From: an uncultured Clostridia bacterium
GTDB lineage: Bacteria; Bacillota; Clostridia; Christensenellales; UBA1242
Assembly: GCA_937891595.1 (NCBI GenBank)
Contig: CALATF010000062.1
Span: forward strand, 1 to 7,184
Length of the DNA: 7,184 bases
Direction: 5' to 3'
Below, piece after piece: positions 1-5,882 of this stretch (positions are counted from its first letter, which is position 1; every line of letters begins with the position of its first letter). A program made the position numbers and the translations under genes. The notes beneath the pieces are model-generated. The model did no database searches and was not told the origin of the DNA. It saw only the letters and a list, made by a program, of their open reading frames with translations.

Positions 1-339
1 AATGCACAGCAGTTGTTCCAGATGAGTGCAGCTACCCAGGCAGCTCCTGCAGCAGCTCCCGCTCAGGCAGCACCGGCAGCAGGCTGGACCTGTGCTTGCG
101 GTGCAGTAAATACAGGCAAATTCTGTTCCGAATGTGGCGCTCCTCAGCCGGCACCGGCAGTAGGCTGGACCTGTGCGTGTGGTGCAGTAAATAAGGGTAA
201 GTTCTGTTCCGAATGCGGAGCTAAGAAACCCGCAGGAGAACCTGCGGATGGGAACCGGAAGATCCTAAGAATCCGCCTAAGTTCTGCCCTGAATGCGGAG
301 ACCCTTTTAATGATGCAGATGTTCAGTAATTTGCATTAA
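1..339 (+). CDS. SPFH-domain 'virion core'-type protein, C-terminal fragment, frameshifted
   Basis: This open frame enters from the left edge, so the N-terminal SPFH domain is missing. What remains is an Ala/Pro/Gln-rich linker and two zinc-ribbon units, each with the pattern W-T-C-A-C-G-A-V-N then K-F-C-S-E-C-G-A, spaced 27 residues apart. This tail is characteristic of SPFH-domain proteins of Lachnospiraceae-like Clostridia, thought to be membrane-associated scaffolds; their exact role is unknown. A third ribbon is expected but the frame is broken. From 243 the next frame reads C-G-W-E-P-E-D-P and then K-F-C-P-E-C-G-D, ending at a stop at 327-329. As read, the product instead continues out of frame to 337-339. 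The base composition is much richer in GC than the phage genes that follow. The family call is confident. Whether the frameshift is biological or an assembly error cannot be told here. Confidence 0.85.
   Translation, partial: NAQQLFQMSAATQAAPAAAPAQAAPAAGWTCACGAVNTGKFCSECGAPQPAPAVGWTCACGAVNKGKFCSECGAKKPAGEPADGNRKILRIRLSSALNAETLLMMQMFSNLH
82..242 (+). repeat. Imperfect tandem repeat of 81 nt encoding zinc-ribbon units
   Basis: Two near-identical units start at 82 and 163. Each encodes a four-cysteine ribbon with two C-x-C or C-x2-C pairs. The differences are mainly third-position changes plus a Thr/Lys swap, so this is a duplicated protein module rather than a mobile or CRISPR repeat. Confidence 0.8.
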
Positions 340-353
340 ACGGGAGGCACAAA

Positions 354-1961
354 ATGAGTGAATTTGATACGAATTTAGATGCCCAGACGGTAGAAACCAA
401 AGAAGAAACAGACCCAACAGTACCAAAACACGTTAAGCAAATAACAGAAGAAGATATAAATAACTGGAACAATAAAAGTGAATTTAGCGGAAATTACGAG
501 GACTTAGATAACAAGCCAGAAATCCCAACACCAATAGAATACAAAGCAGATGACAATATAGTAATAGAAGATGGAACAATAAAAGGATTTACTAATACAG
601 GCTACAAAGTAAGTGATGAAGATATAAAATATCAATCTATAAAAGACAGTGGAACAACTGGTACAAACAAGATGGTTTATATAGATGGTAAAGAAATAAT
701 TATTCTTTATGATGGAACAAATAAAATAAGACGTTCTGAAAATGGAATAGATTTTGAAATTATTACTTTGCCTTGTGTGTGTACACATTTGCTTTATAAC
801 GCTGACAGTAAAAGATTATACGGCTCAAGTTCAAGCAATTATTTTATTTATAGTGATGACTATGGTCTAACTTGGAACAGAATAAGCAATTCAAGAGCTG
901 GTGGCGTAACTCGATTGGCTATTGGTTATGGAGATGGTTTTAGAGCTTTATATAAGTCAACAAAAGAAATTATTACTTGGACATTCAATGAATCAAACAA
1001 AACTTTTTTGCAAAATACTCGCATAACAAGTACGATTACTCCTGAATTTACAGCAATGGTAAACAATACACAATTTATTTGGTGCAACAGTACAGGAACT
1101 TTCAAATATGGTGCTGGTTCACAAGAAGGTAATTTTGCTTCATTAAGCGGAATAACAGTTAATCTATTAAAAAGAGTAAATAATATAACATTTTTAGGAT
1201 TAAAAAATAGTAATAAAATATATTTATTAGAACCTGCAATATCAATTACTCAATACAAATGGATAGCACATGAGTTGCCAGATGCTTGCACAGTAAATGA
1301 TATCATATATAATTCTTACGATAATACTTATTATTTATTTACAGATATTAATACATATTACAAAACTAAAGATTTTACAACATATGATGGTATTGATAAA
1401 GGTGGATTAAGGGGCATTCAAGGACATTTTACTTTGGCTGGTATTCAAATGACTACTTCTAATCATAACGAATTATTGTTAGCGCCTACCAGAACAAAAT
1501 TGGAAAACAAAGTACAAGAACTTAAAAGATTAACAAAAAAAGAACTTATGGTTGGAAAAGGTTTAGAGTTAGTAAATGGAAGATTTAATATAAAAACCAA
1601 TAGTGACGCTTTACGTGTTTCTGACTACGGACTATATTTAGGTCAAATTACTGAATATAATTTATCGGAAGATGTGCTTGAAGGTCTTTATGTAGCTAAA
1701 GCAGAAGAAAAGGGGTTGTTTGACCCTTACGAAGTAGAAAATTGGTTTTGGAGCGAGGAGGCATATCCAACAGAAGGATATAAAGCTGTTAAATTTATTT
1801 TTACACAAGATGGAAGTTTTTATGACCAAGTTACTTGGGAAACTGAATATCAAGTAGAACAATACGAATATGGTTATTTGTTTTATGACGAAAATATGAG
1901 TATATTTAAGTATGTAAAATTAGGCAATCTAAGTTGGTTATTAGATTTAGTTATTAAATAA
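354..1961 (+). CDS. Phage tail fibre / receptor-binding protein with Asp-box propeller
   Basis: This is a 535-residue protein with a GGGAGG ribosome site at 342-347, six bases before the ATG. The N-terminal region (about 20-60) has the pattern V-P-x-H-V-K-x-I-T-E-E-D-I-x-x-W-N-N-K followed by F-S-G-N-Y-x-D-L-x-N-K-P. That pattern recurs at the N-terminus of tail fibre and baseplate proteins of Clostridia phages and probably anchors the fibre. Residues 105-345 are beta-rich and contain a perfect Asp-box at 167-174 (S-D-D-Y-G-L-T-W), with weaker repeats near 128-134, 200-220 and 330-345, suggesting a sialidase-like propeller. I see no catalytic set, so binding is likelier than hydrolysis. A short charged helix (383-398) and an aromatic, acidic C-terminal domain (445-535) follow. 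The host receptor is unknown. The first 15 or so codons use more GC-ending codons than the rest, so the left junction could lie inside the gene. Confidence 0.75.
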   Translation: MSEFDTNLDAQTVETKEETDPTVPKHVKQITEEDINNWNNKSEFSGNYEDLDNKPEIPTPIEYKADDNIVIEDGTIKGFTNTGYKVSDEDIKYQSIKDSGTTGTNKMVYIDGKEIIILYDGTNKIRRSENGIDFEIITLPCVCTHLLYNADSKRLYGSSSSNYFIYSDDYGLTWNRISNSRAGGVTRLAIGYGDGFRALYKSTKEIITWTFNESNKTFLQNTRITSTITPEFTAMVNNTQFIWCNSTGTFKYGAGSQEGNFASLSGITVNLLKRVNNITFLGLKNSNKIYLLEPAISITQYKWIAHELPDACTVNDIIYNSYDNTYYLFTDINTYYKTKDFTTYDGIDKGGLRGIQGHFTLAGIQMTTSNHNELLLAPTRTKLENKVQELKRLTKKELMVGKGLELVNGRFNIKTNSDALRVSDYGLYLGQITEYNLSEDVLEGLYVAKAEEKGLFDPYEVENWFWSEEAYPTEGYKAVKFIFTQDGSFYDQVTWETEYQVEQYEYGYLFYDENMSIFKYVKLGNLSWLLDLVIK

Positions 1962-1977
1962 AAGGAGAATGATTTAA

Positions 1978-2163
1978 ATGGAAAAAGATAATTATAAATG
2001 GTTAGATAGTGTACCAAAACTTTCTGATGAAAGAATTATATTGTACATTAAAGGAGTTTCATTAAGATTAACATTTGTTACAGACAAAGATGTTTTGACA
2101 AACCTAAATGAAAGATTAGGTGTATTACAAGTAGAAGCCGAAAAAAGAGGTTTAGTAATTTAA
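1978..2163 (+). CDS. Small hypothetical phage protein, 61 residues
   Basis: I do not recognise this protein. It is soluble-looking, with mixed charge and no cysteines, membrane segment or obvious motif. The C-terminal half (about 40-58) looks like an amphipathic helix rich in Leu, Glu and Arg. It starts 16 bases after the tail-fibre stop, with GGAG at 1964-1967 as its ribosome site, and is the last gene before an intrinsic terminator, so it is probably co-transcribed with the tail fibre. In many phages this position holds a fibre chaperone or a lysis gene. It lacks the membrane segment a holin would need. No function is assigned. Confidence 0.7.
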   Translation: MEKDNYKWLDSVPKLSDERIILYIKGVSLRLTFVTDKDVLTNLNERLGVLQVEAEKRGLVI

Positions 2164-2176
2164 AATATTAATTAAA

Positions 2177-2210
2177 ATAAAGGTTCTTTAATAAGAACTT
2201 TTATTTTTTT
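2177..2210 (+). terminator. Rho-independent terminator after the structural genes
   Basis: A 12-bp stem (2177-2188 with 2193-2204, one G-U pair) closes a TAAT loop and runs into a T-rich tract to 2219. It lies 14 bases after the stop of the 61-residue gene and just before a new promoter, so it separates the late and early transcripts. Confidence 0.85.
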
Positions 2211-2230
2211 AATTTTTTTGCAAAAAAGTA

Positions 2231-2259
2231 TTTACAAAAGTAAAATAAAAGTATATAAT
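2231..2259 (+). promoter_or_regulatory. Sigma-A-type promoter for the early operon
   Basis: The -35 element is TTTACA (2231-2236) and the -10 element is a perfect TATAAT (2254-2259), with the optimal 17-bp spacer. It sits just after the terminator and about 28 bases before the first start codon. It shares sequence beyond the hexamers with the promoter at 6429-6457. Confidence 0.8.
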
Positions 2260-2287
2260 AAATTTGTACTTGGAAAGGAGGTGCAAA

Positions 2288-2440
2288 ATGAAATATAAAG
2301 CAAGAAAAACTGGGAATTCACTTGTAGTAACAATACCAACATTTGTAGCAAAAAGTTTAGAATTAAAAAACGGAACAGAGGTTAATATTGAATTACAAAA
2401 AGATAAGGTGATAATAAGAAAGGAGAAAACAAATGATTAA
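2288..2440 (+). CDS. AbrB/MazE-type (SpoVT-AbrB fold) DNA-binding regulator, 50 residues
   Basis: This 50-residue protein reads M-K-Y-K-A-R-K-T-G-N-S-L-V-V-T-I-P, the classic N-terminus of the swapped-hairpin AbrB fold. The G-N-S-x-x-V-T-I-P motif is followed by an L-x-x-G-T-E-V-x-I strand and a basic C-terminus. Such proteins bind DNA as dimers and serve as transition-state regulators or as antitoxins. The AAAGGAGG ribosome site (2274-2281) is the strongest in the window, and the gene is first in the early operon, directly behind its promoter. It overlaps the next gene by 8 nt. No MazF or PIN toxin lies downstream, so a phage transcription regulator, perhaps of its own promoter, is the likelier role. 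The family is confident; the regulatory target is inferred. Confidence 0.8.
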   Translation: MKYKARKTGNSLVVTIPTFVAKSLELKNGTEVNIELQKDKVIIRKEKTND

Positions 2441-2615
2441 TTATTTATTAGATTTAATATTGTGTGGAATTATATTTATATCAGAAATAATAGGAATAAT
2501 TTTAATAATAGGACTAATTTTAGGAATAAGTAATAAAGTATTTGGAATAAATATAATAAAAATATTTAATAAAAAAATAAACAAATTAGAAAAATACATT
2601 GAAAATAATTTTTAG
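2433..2615 (+). CDS. Small single-span membrane protein, 60 residues
   Basis: Residues 4-31 are almost entirely Ile, Leu, Gly and Phe and form one long membrane segment. A lysine-rich, amphipathic C-terminal tail (44-58) follows. There is no signal-peptide cleavage site or catalytic motif. The ribosome site (GGAG, 2422-2425) lies inside the upstream AbrB-like gene, and the start overlaps that gene's stop by 8 nt (ATGATTAA), which suggests coupled translation. Location in an early operon argues against a holin. A superinfection-exclusion or host-takeover role is possible, as is a small membrane toxin controlled by the AbrB-like partner. No homologue is recognised. Confidence 0.65.
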   Translation: MINYLLDLILCGIIFISEIIGIILIIGLILGISNKVFGINIIKIFNKKINKLEKYIENNF

Positions 2616-2626
2616 GAGGAATTAAA

Positions 2627-2854
2627 ATGTTAAGATTTATGAGCAAAAAAGAAAGAAAAATAAAAAATTTAGAAGTAATGGTAAAAAATAGAGATAAATT
2701 AATAAATGACCAACAAAAAATAATTAATAGTTTAACATCAATAATAAATAGCTTAGAAGAAGATTTAAAATCAGTAAAAGAAGAAGCATATAAAACAGCA
2801 AAAAAAACTACTACTCGCAAAAAAAACTGCAAAGTAGTAGAGAGGGGCAGTTAA
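2627..2854 (+). CDS. Coiled-coil hypothetical protein, 75 residues
   Basis: The AGGAGG ribosome site (2614-2619), which overlaps the previous stop codon, is seven bases before the chosen ATG. A second in-frame ATG follows four codons later at 2639 but lacks its own site. Residues 6-58 form a continuous heptad-like helix with alternating Ile/Leu and Lys/Glu, predicting a coiled coil. The C-terminus (60-75) is basic, with a T-T-T-R-K-K run, and could contact nucleic acid. The end of the gene contains an 8-bp inverted repeat (2808-2815 with 2833-2840). It is probably a small oligomeric early phage protein; its function is unknown. Confidence 0.6.
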   Translation: MLRFMSKKERKIKNLEVMVKNRDKLINDQQKIINSLTSIINSLEEDLKSVKEEAYKTAKKTTTRKKNCKVVERGS

Positions 2855-2900
2855 AATAAATTTATAATTAATTATACCAAACAAGAAAGGAAAAAACAAT

Positions 2901-3176
2901 ATGTCAGAAATAGAAATTTTAGAAATCGAATTAAATAATCTAAAAAACGGAATTAATAATATAGTAAATGCTATGAACAATATAAATGATATTGATGAAT
3001 TAGATGAAGAATATAAACAATTAGATATAATATTATCAAAATTTGAAAGCCGAAAAATAGATATAGAAATTCAAATAGGAAATTTAGAAGAAGAAGCATA
3101 TTACAAAGAAAATGAAGAACAATGGAAAAAAGAAAAAACAACTGAACAATATGAATATTGGAGGGAAGCAATTTAA
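2901..3176 (+). CDS. Acidic coiled-coil hypothetical protein, 91 residues
   Basis: This protein is strongly acidic and helical throughout. Residues 2-65 show Ile/Leu heptads mixed with Glu and Asp, and the C-terminus is rich in Glu, Lys, Trp and Tyr. No catalytic motif is seen. AAAGGA at 2886-2891 precedes the ATG by nine bases. The stop overlaps the next start by one base (TAATG, 3174-3178). Small acidic early phage proteins are sometimes DNA mimics or host-protein inhibitors, but nothing in this sequence proves that. Confidence 0.6.
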   Translation: MSEIEILEIELNNLKNGINNIVNAMNNINDIDELDEEYKQLDIILSKFESRKIDIEIQIGNLEEEAYYKENEEQWKKEKTTEQYEYWREAI

Positions 3177-3313
3177 TGAATGAAGAATATAATTTAGGAA
3201 AATTAATAGACAGATTAGAATATTGTAAAAATAAATATGATGAAGCATTAGATTATATGGAGAAAAATAATATAAAATTTAAAAGGAAAGGTGTATATGA
3301 CAATAGAAGATAA
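3176..3313 (+). CDS. Small hypothetical protein, 45 residues
   Basis: This 45-residue gene starts on the last base of the upstream stop (TAATG), with GGAGGG at 3160-3165 as its ribosome site ten bases upstream. It is helical and charged: the sequence N-L-G-K-L-I-D-R-L-E-Y-C-K-N-K-Y-D-E-A-L starts near residue 6, and a basic tail ends in R-R. It has one cysteine and no recognisable domain. It overlaps the next gene by 17 nt. The strong ribosome site, tight overlaps and phage-like codon use support it as real; its function is unknown. Confidence 0.55.
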   Translation: MNEEYNLGKLIDRLEYCKNKYDEALDYMEKNNIKFKRKGVYDNRR

Positions 3314-3464
3314 TAAGTATGAAAATATCATAGCAAAATATACAGATAAACAACTTGTATATGAAAGAGCAATATTAATAAAACAATTTAATATAAATAA
3401 AAAGCAATTAGCTTTATTAGATGAAGAATGTAAGAGGAGGTTAGAAAATGGAATATCTATTTAG
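3297..3464 (+). CDS. Small hypothetical protein, 55 residues
   Basis: The protein is mainly helical and charged, with a C-terminal half (32-51) resembling a short helix-turn-helix-sized segment rich in Lys and Leu, ending L-L-D-E-E-C-K-R-R-L-E-N. AGGAAAGG just upstream (3284-3291) supplies the ribosome site. The gene begins inside the previous one and ends 17 nt inside the Rad52-like gene, so all three are probably translated together. Phages of Clostridia often carry an unnamed small gene directly before the annealing protein. I do not recognise a domain and assign no function. Confidence 0.55.
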   Translation: MTIEDNKYENIIAKYTDKQLVYERAILIKQFNINKKQLALLDEECKRRLENGISI

Positions 3465-3984
3465 AGATTTAAAATCAGATGAAATTGATGTAAGATTAGC
3501 AACAGTAAAAGAAAATGGAGTAAGTTTATTACTTTATAAAGATGCAAGAGTTGACCAAAATATACTTGATGAAAGTTTTACACCTTTTGGTTGGGATAGA
3601 GACCATAAAGAATTAAAAGGAAACATATATTGTGGAATAGGAATTTGGAACGAAAAACAAAATAGAATGGTATGGAAATGGGATTGTGGAAAAGAAAGTT
3701 TTTCAGAAGCAGAAAAAGGAGAAGCAAGCGATAGTTTTAAAAGAGCAGGGTTTAATTGGGGAATAGGTAGAGAATTATATACAAGTCCTTTTATCTGGAT
3801 AAGTAATGAAAAATGCAATATAAAAGAAAAAAACGGCAAATATTATTGTAATGATAATTTTTATGTAGAAGCAATAGAAATAAAAGACAAAGTAATAACT
3901 GGATTAGCAATAAGAAATAAAAATGTTAAAAATGAAAAAGGACTTCCAGCAAGAGTATTTGTATATAAAAAGTCAGAGGAATAA
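3448..3984 (+). CDS. Rad52/22-family single-strand annealing protein
   Basis: This 178-residue protein matches the short phage members of the Rad52/22 family of annealing recombinases. It has an N-terminal F-x-x-L-x-x-D-E-I-x-V-R segment, then S-L-L-L-Y-K-D-A-R-V-D (26-36), a W-K-W-D-C-G-K-E-S-F stretch (76-85), and the hallmark G-E-A-S-D-S-F-K-R-A plus N-W-G-I-G-R-E-L-Y-T at 91-112. Members form rings on single-stranded DNA and anneal complementary strands for phage recombination and replication restart. The start has a strong AGAGGAGG site (3433-3440). The gene is followed three bases later by a NinB-like gene and further on by SSB, the usual partners. There is no obvious partner exonuclease in the window. 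Confidence 0.8.
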   Translation: MEYLFRDLKSDEIDVRLATVKENGVSLLLYKDARVDQNILDESFTPFGWDRDHKELKGNIYCGIGIWNEKQNRMVWKWDCGKESFSEAEKGEASDSFKRAGFNWGIGRELYTSPFIWISNEKCNIKEKNGKYYCNDNFYVEAIEIKDKVITGLAIRNKNVKNEKGLPARVFVYKKSEE

Positions 3985-3987
3985 TAA

Positions 3988-4524
3988 ATGAAAATAAAAG
4001 TAAAGTTAAATAATATAACAAGAAATTTTAAAACAAATAAGCTTATAATCAGTTTTGAAGCATTAGATAATATAAACACATTAGAAGAAATAGAAAATGC
4101 CTCTGAACTTGATTTAGAAGTTACAGAGCATAAAGAAAAAAGAAGAATAAATGCAAATAATTATTTCTGGCTTATGTTACAAAAACTATGTGAAAAGCAA
4201 GAATTAGATACAATAGAAGAATATAAAAAAAGAGTAAAAGAATTATGCATATTTAGAATAATGAGTACAGAAAAAGAAAATGTAAAAACAATAAAAAAAA
4301 TATGGGAAGAAAAAGGCATAGCTTGGTTTGTAGAAGAATTTGATACAGAATACAAAGGCGATGTAGAATTTAAAACATTACATCTGTACTATGGCTCAAG
4401 TTCTTTTGATAAAAAACAAATGAGTAGATTAATAGATGGAGTAGTGCAAGATTGTAAAGCAGTAGGCATAGAAACAAAAACAGAAGCAGAAATAAAATCA
4501 TTATTAGAAAGTTGGGGTAATTGA
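3988..4524 (+). CDS. NinB-like phage recombination protein
   Basis: This 178-residue protein has the layout of NinB-type proteins (lambda NinB/Orf family), which bind single-stranded DNA or SSB and help load recombinases. An N-terminal beta region (1-47) precedes K-R-R-I-N-A-N-N-Y-F-W (51-61), comparable to the R-S-L-x-x-N signature of the family. The C-terminus has L-Y-Y-G-S-S-S-F-D-K-K-Q-M-S-R-L-I-D (133-150) and G-I-E-T (160-163), and ends with E-S-W-G. AGAGGA at 3975-3980 is the ribosome site. It lies right after the annealing protein, which supports a shared recombination role. Sequence similarity to NinB is only by eye, so the family name is provisional. Confidence 0.55.
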   Translation: MKIKVKLNNITRNFKTNKLIISFEALDNINTLEEIENASELDLEVTEHKEKRRINANNYFWLMLQKLCEKQELDTIEEYKKRVKELCIFRIMSTEKENVKTIKKIWEEKGIAWFVEEFDTEYKGDVEFKTLHLYYGSSSFDKKQMSRLIDGVVQDCKAVGIETKTEAEIKSLLESWGN

Positions 4525-4694
4525 TGAGTGAAATTATACAAGAAAAAAACAAAATAACAAGTATAGTAGAAAATAAAAAAGAAAAAGGCACACTTGAACA
4601 AATAAATTTGCCTGATGGAAGATTATTAATACAACATACACATTTAAACAAAGAAACAGGCGAACAAATTATAAAAAAATGGTATTTTGGTTAG
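4524..4694 (+). CDS. Small hypothetical protein, 56 residues
   Basis: The ATG overlaps the upstream stop by one base (TGATG, 4522-4526), a typical coupled start. A GGGG run inside the end of the NinB-like gene (4514-4517) may act as a weak ribosome site. The N-terminal half is lysine- and glutamate-rich. The C-terminal half (27-55) looks like two beta strands with the pattern L-P-D-G-R-L-L-I-Q-H and K-K-W-Y-F-G. I recognise no family. Position between NinB-like and further small early genes and matching codon use support it as a real gene. Confidence 0.55.
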   Translation: MSEIIQEKNKITSIVENKKEKGTLEQINLPDGRLLIQHTHLNKETGEQIIKKWYFG

Positions 4695-4703
4695 AAAGTT
4701 GGG

Positions 4704-4973
4704 GTGGTTAATATAAAAATTGAATATTGGGCAACTAAAACAGGAGAAAAAATTAAAATAAAAGATATGACAACGCAACACATAAAAAATTGTATAAAAG
4801 CAATACAAGAAGAAAGAATATCTGTTGGAAAAACAATAAATTTAGGTTATACTTGTGATGGTTGTGGAGATGGTATTATATATGATTTTATAGATTATGG
4901 AAAAGATTATATAAACGCATTAAAAAATGAATTGCAAGAAAGAGAAAAACAATATGTTTTGGGTGGTGGTTGA
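4704..4973 (+). CDS. Hypothetical phage protein with a C-x2-C knuckle, 89 residues
   Basis: The N-terminal part reads W-A-T-K-T-G-E-K-I-K-I-K-D-M-T-T-Q-H-I-K-N-C-I (9-31). The pattern W-x-x-K-x-G-x-x-I-x-I-x-x-M-x-x-x-H-x-x-N recurs in small unnamed phage and prophage proteins of Firmicutes. A single C-x2-C pair (51, 54) could be half of a metal site, perhaps completed in a dimer. A charged helix follows (66-84). The start is taken as GTG at 4704 because no in-frame ATG lies before the conserved region; the ribosome site is poor, so expression may depend on coupling to the upstream gene. Function unknown. Confidence 0.6.
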   Translation: MVNIKIEYWATKTGEKIKIKDMTTQHIKNCIKAIQEERISVGKTINLGYTCDGCGDGIIYDFIDYGKDYINALKNELQEREKQYVLGGG

Positions 4974-4974
4974 T

Positions 4975-5139
4975 ATGGATAAAGATAGAATAGAATATAT
5001 GAAACATATAACAAAATTAGCAGTAATAAGAAATTGTATAAGTGTAATATGCTGTACAATATTGTCTATTGTATTTCACAAATGGTGGTTGATTTTTATA
5101 GCATTACTTTTTACTACTACCATAGAAAAGAGCAAATAA
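4975..5139 (+). CDS. Small two-span membrane protein, 54 residues
   Basis: The ATG at 4975 lies two bases after the upstream stop, with only a G-rich GGGTGGTGG stretch (4961-4969) as a ribosome site. An earlier in-frame ATG at 4927 would add 16 residues read out of frame through the end of the upstream gene, so I chose the later start. Hydrophobic stretches at about 21-34 and 37-50 form a hairpin across the membrane around an H-K-W-W turn. The ends are charged. It resembles the small membrane proteins common in phage early regions. A holin role is unlikely because there is no lysin nearby. Confidence 0.55.
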   Translation: MDKDRIEYMKHITKLAVIRNCISVICCTILSIVFHKWWLIFIALLFTTTIEKSK

Positions 5140-5140
5140 T

Positions 5141-5596
5141 ATGTCTTGTAGAAATTTATTTAATTGTAAATATCTATCAAAAGCATTAAATGGAAATTTA
5201 AGATGTAAATTAAGTAAAACAATAATTAATATTAATGAATGTAAAAAATGTGTTAGAAATGAACCTCGAGTGAACAAGCCTATAAATAAAAAGACTAATA
5301 AATTAAAACAAAAAGAACAGAATAGAAAAAGTATATTAACAAATGATTTAACTAAATGTTATATATGTGGTAAACCAAAACAAGATATTCACGAAATATT
5401 TGGTGGAAGTAATAGACAAACAAGTATAAAATGGAATTGCACAATGCCAATATGTAGAATATGTCATACAGAATGGGATAGCAACAAAGAAATGAGACAA
5501 AAATATTATGATGAATGTAGAGATAAATTTGTAGAACTATATAGTTATGATTTATTTATGCAAGAATTTAAAAAAAGTTATAAAGGAGATGATTAA
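5141..5596 (+). CDS. HNH-nuclease-like phage protein with N-terminal cysteine cluster
   Basis: This 151-residue protein has two parts. The N-terminal part (3-37) carries five cysteines (3, 9, 22, 34, 37), a probable zinc site. A lysine-rich linker (40-65) leads to a C-terminal domain with C-Y-I-C (73-76), D-I-H-E-I-F-G-G (82-89), N-R-Q-x-S (91-95) and C-R-I-C-H (105-109). This C-x2-C...H-E...C-x2-C-H order is that of zinc-supported HNH (His-Me) folds found in many phages of Clostridia, some related to the Ref or DUF968-type proteins. H84 would be the catalytic candidate. The ribosome site is weak. Position beside annealing and SSB genes suggests a recombination nuclease, but loss of activity cannot be ruled out. 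Confidence 0.6.
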   Translation: MSCRNLFNCKYLSKALNGNLRCKLSKTIININECKKCVRNEPRVNKPINKKTNKLKQKEQNRKSILTNDLTKCYICGKPKQDIHEIFGGSNRQTSIKWNCTMPICRICHTEWDSNKEMRQKYYDECRDKFVELYSYDLFMQEFKKSYKGDD

Positions 5597-5882
5597 AATT
5601 TGTGATAATTGTATAATTGGATTATATTTAGATGATTATAACCATAATATTACATTAGAAGAATTAGAAGAAGAAATTGAAATACATAATAAAAGAGTAG
5701 ATTGTCATATAGAATGTTATGGAAAAAATATTTTAAATTTAAAAAAAATATCTATGAAAAATTATTTAGATAATAGAAGAAGTAATAATTTATATAAATA
5801 TAACTATTGCCCATATTGTGGAGAAAAAATAAAATGGAATGAAATTAAAGAAAAATATAAAAAGGAGAATAAATATGAATAA
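5589..5882 (+). CDS. Zinc-ribbon hypothetical protein, 97 residues
   Basis: Two C-x2-C knuckles lie at the ends of the protein, C-D-N-C (5-8) and C-P-Y-C-G-E-K-I (74-81), the second being a standard zinc-ribbon half. Between them is an acidic helix (23-33) and a basic loop. The ATG at 5589 overlaps the HNH gene's stop by 8 nt (ATGATTAA). The AAAGGAG motif directly abuts this ATG, which is too close for normal initiation, so translation probably depends on the ribosome finishing the upstream gene. The ATG at 5547 lacks any ribosome site. The gene overlaps SSB by 8 nt. Small zinc-ribbon proteins of this kind are common and unassigned in phages. Confidence 0.55.
   Translation: MIKICDNCIIGLYLDDYNHNITLEELEEEIEIHNKRVDCHIECYGKNILNLKKISMKNYLDNRRSNNLYKYNYCPYCGEKIKWNEIKEKYKKENKYE

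Noticed and set aside
82..242. 81-nt tandem repeat as a CRISPR-like array
   Set aside because: Only two units, no spacers, and the repeat codes for a zinc ribbon in frame.
504..4651. Several minus-strand open frames of 64-101 residues
   Set aside because: They lie inside well-supported + strand genes, lack ribosome sites, and give Phe/Ile/Leu/Ser-rich translations typical of antisense reading of AT-rich coding DNA.
4975..5139. Two-span membrane protein as a holin
   Set aside because: No lysin is adjacent and it sits within an early recombination operon.
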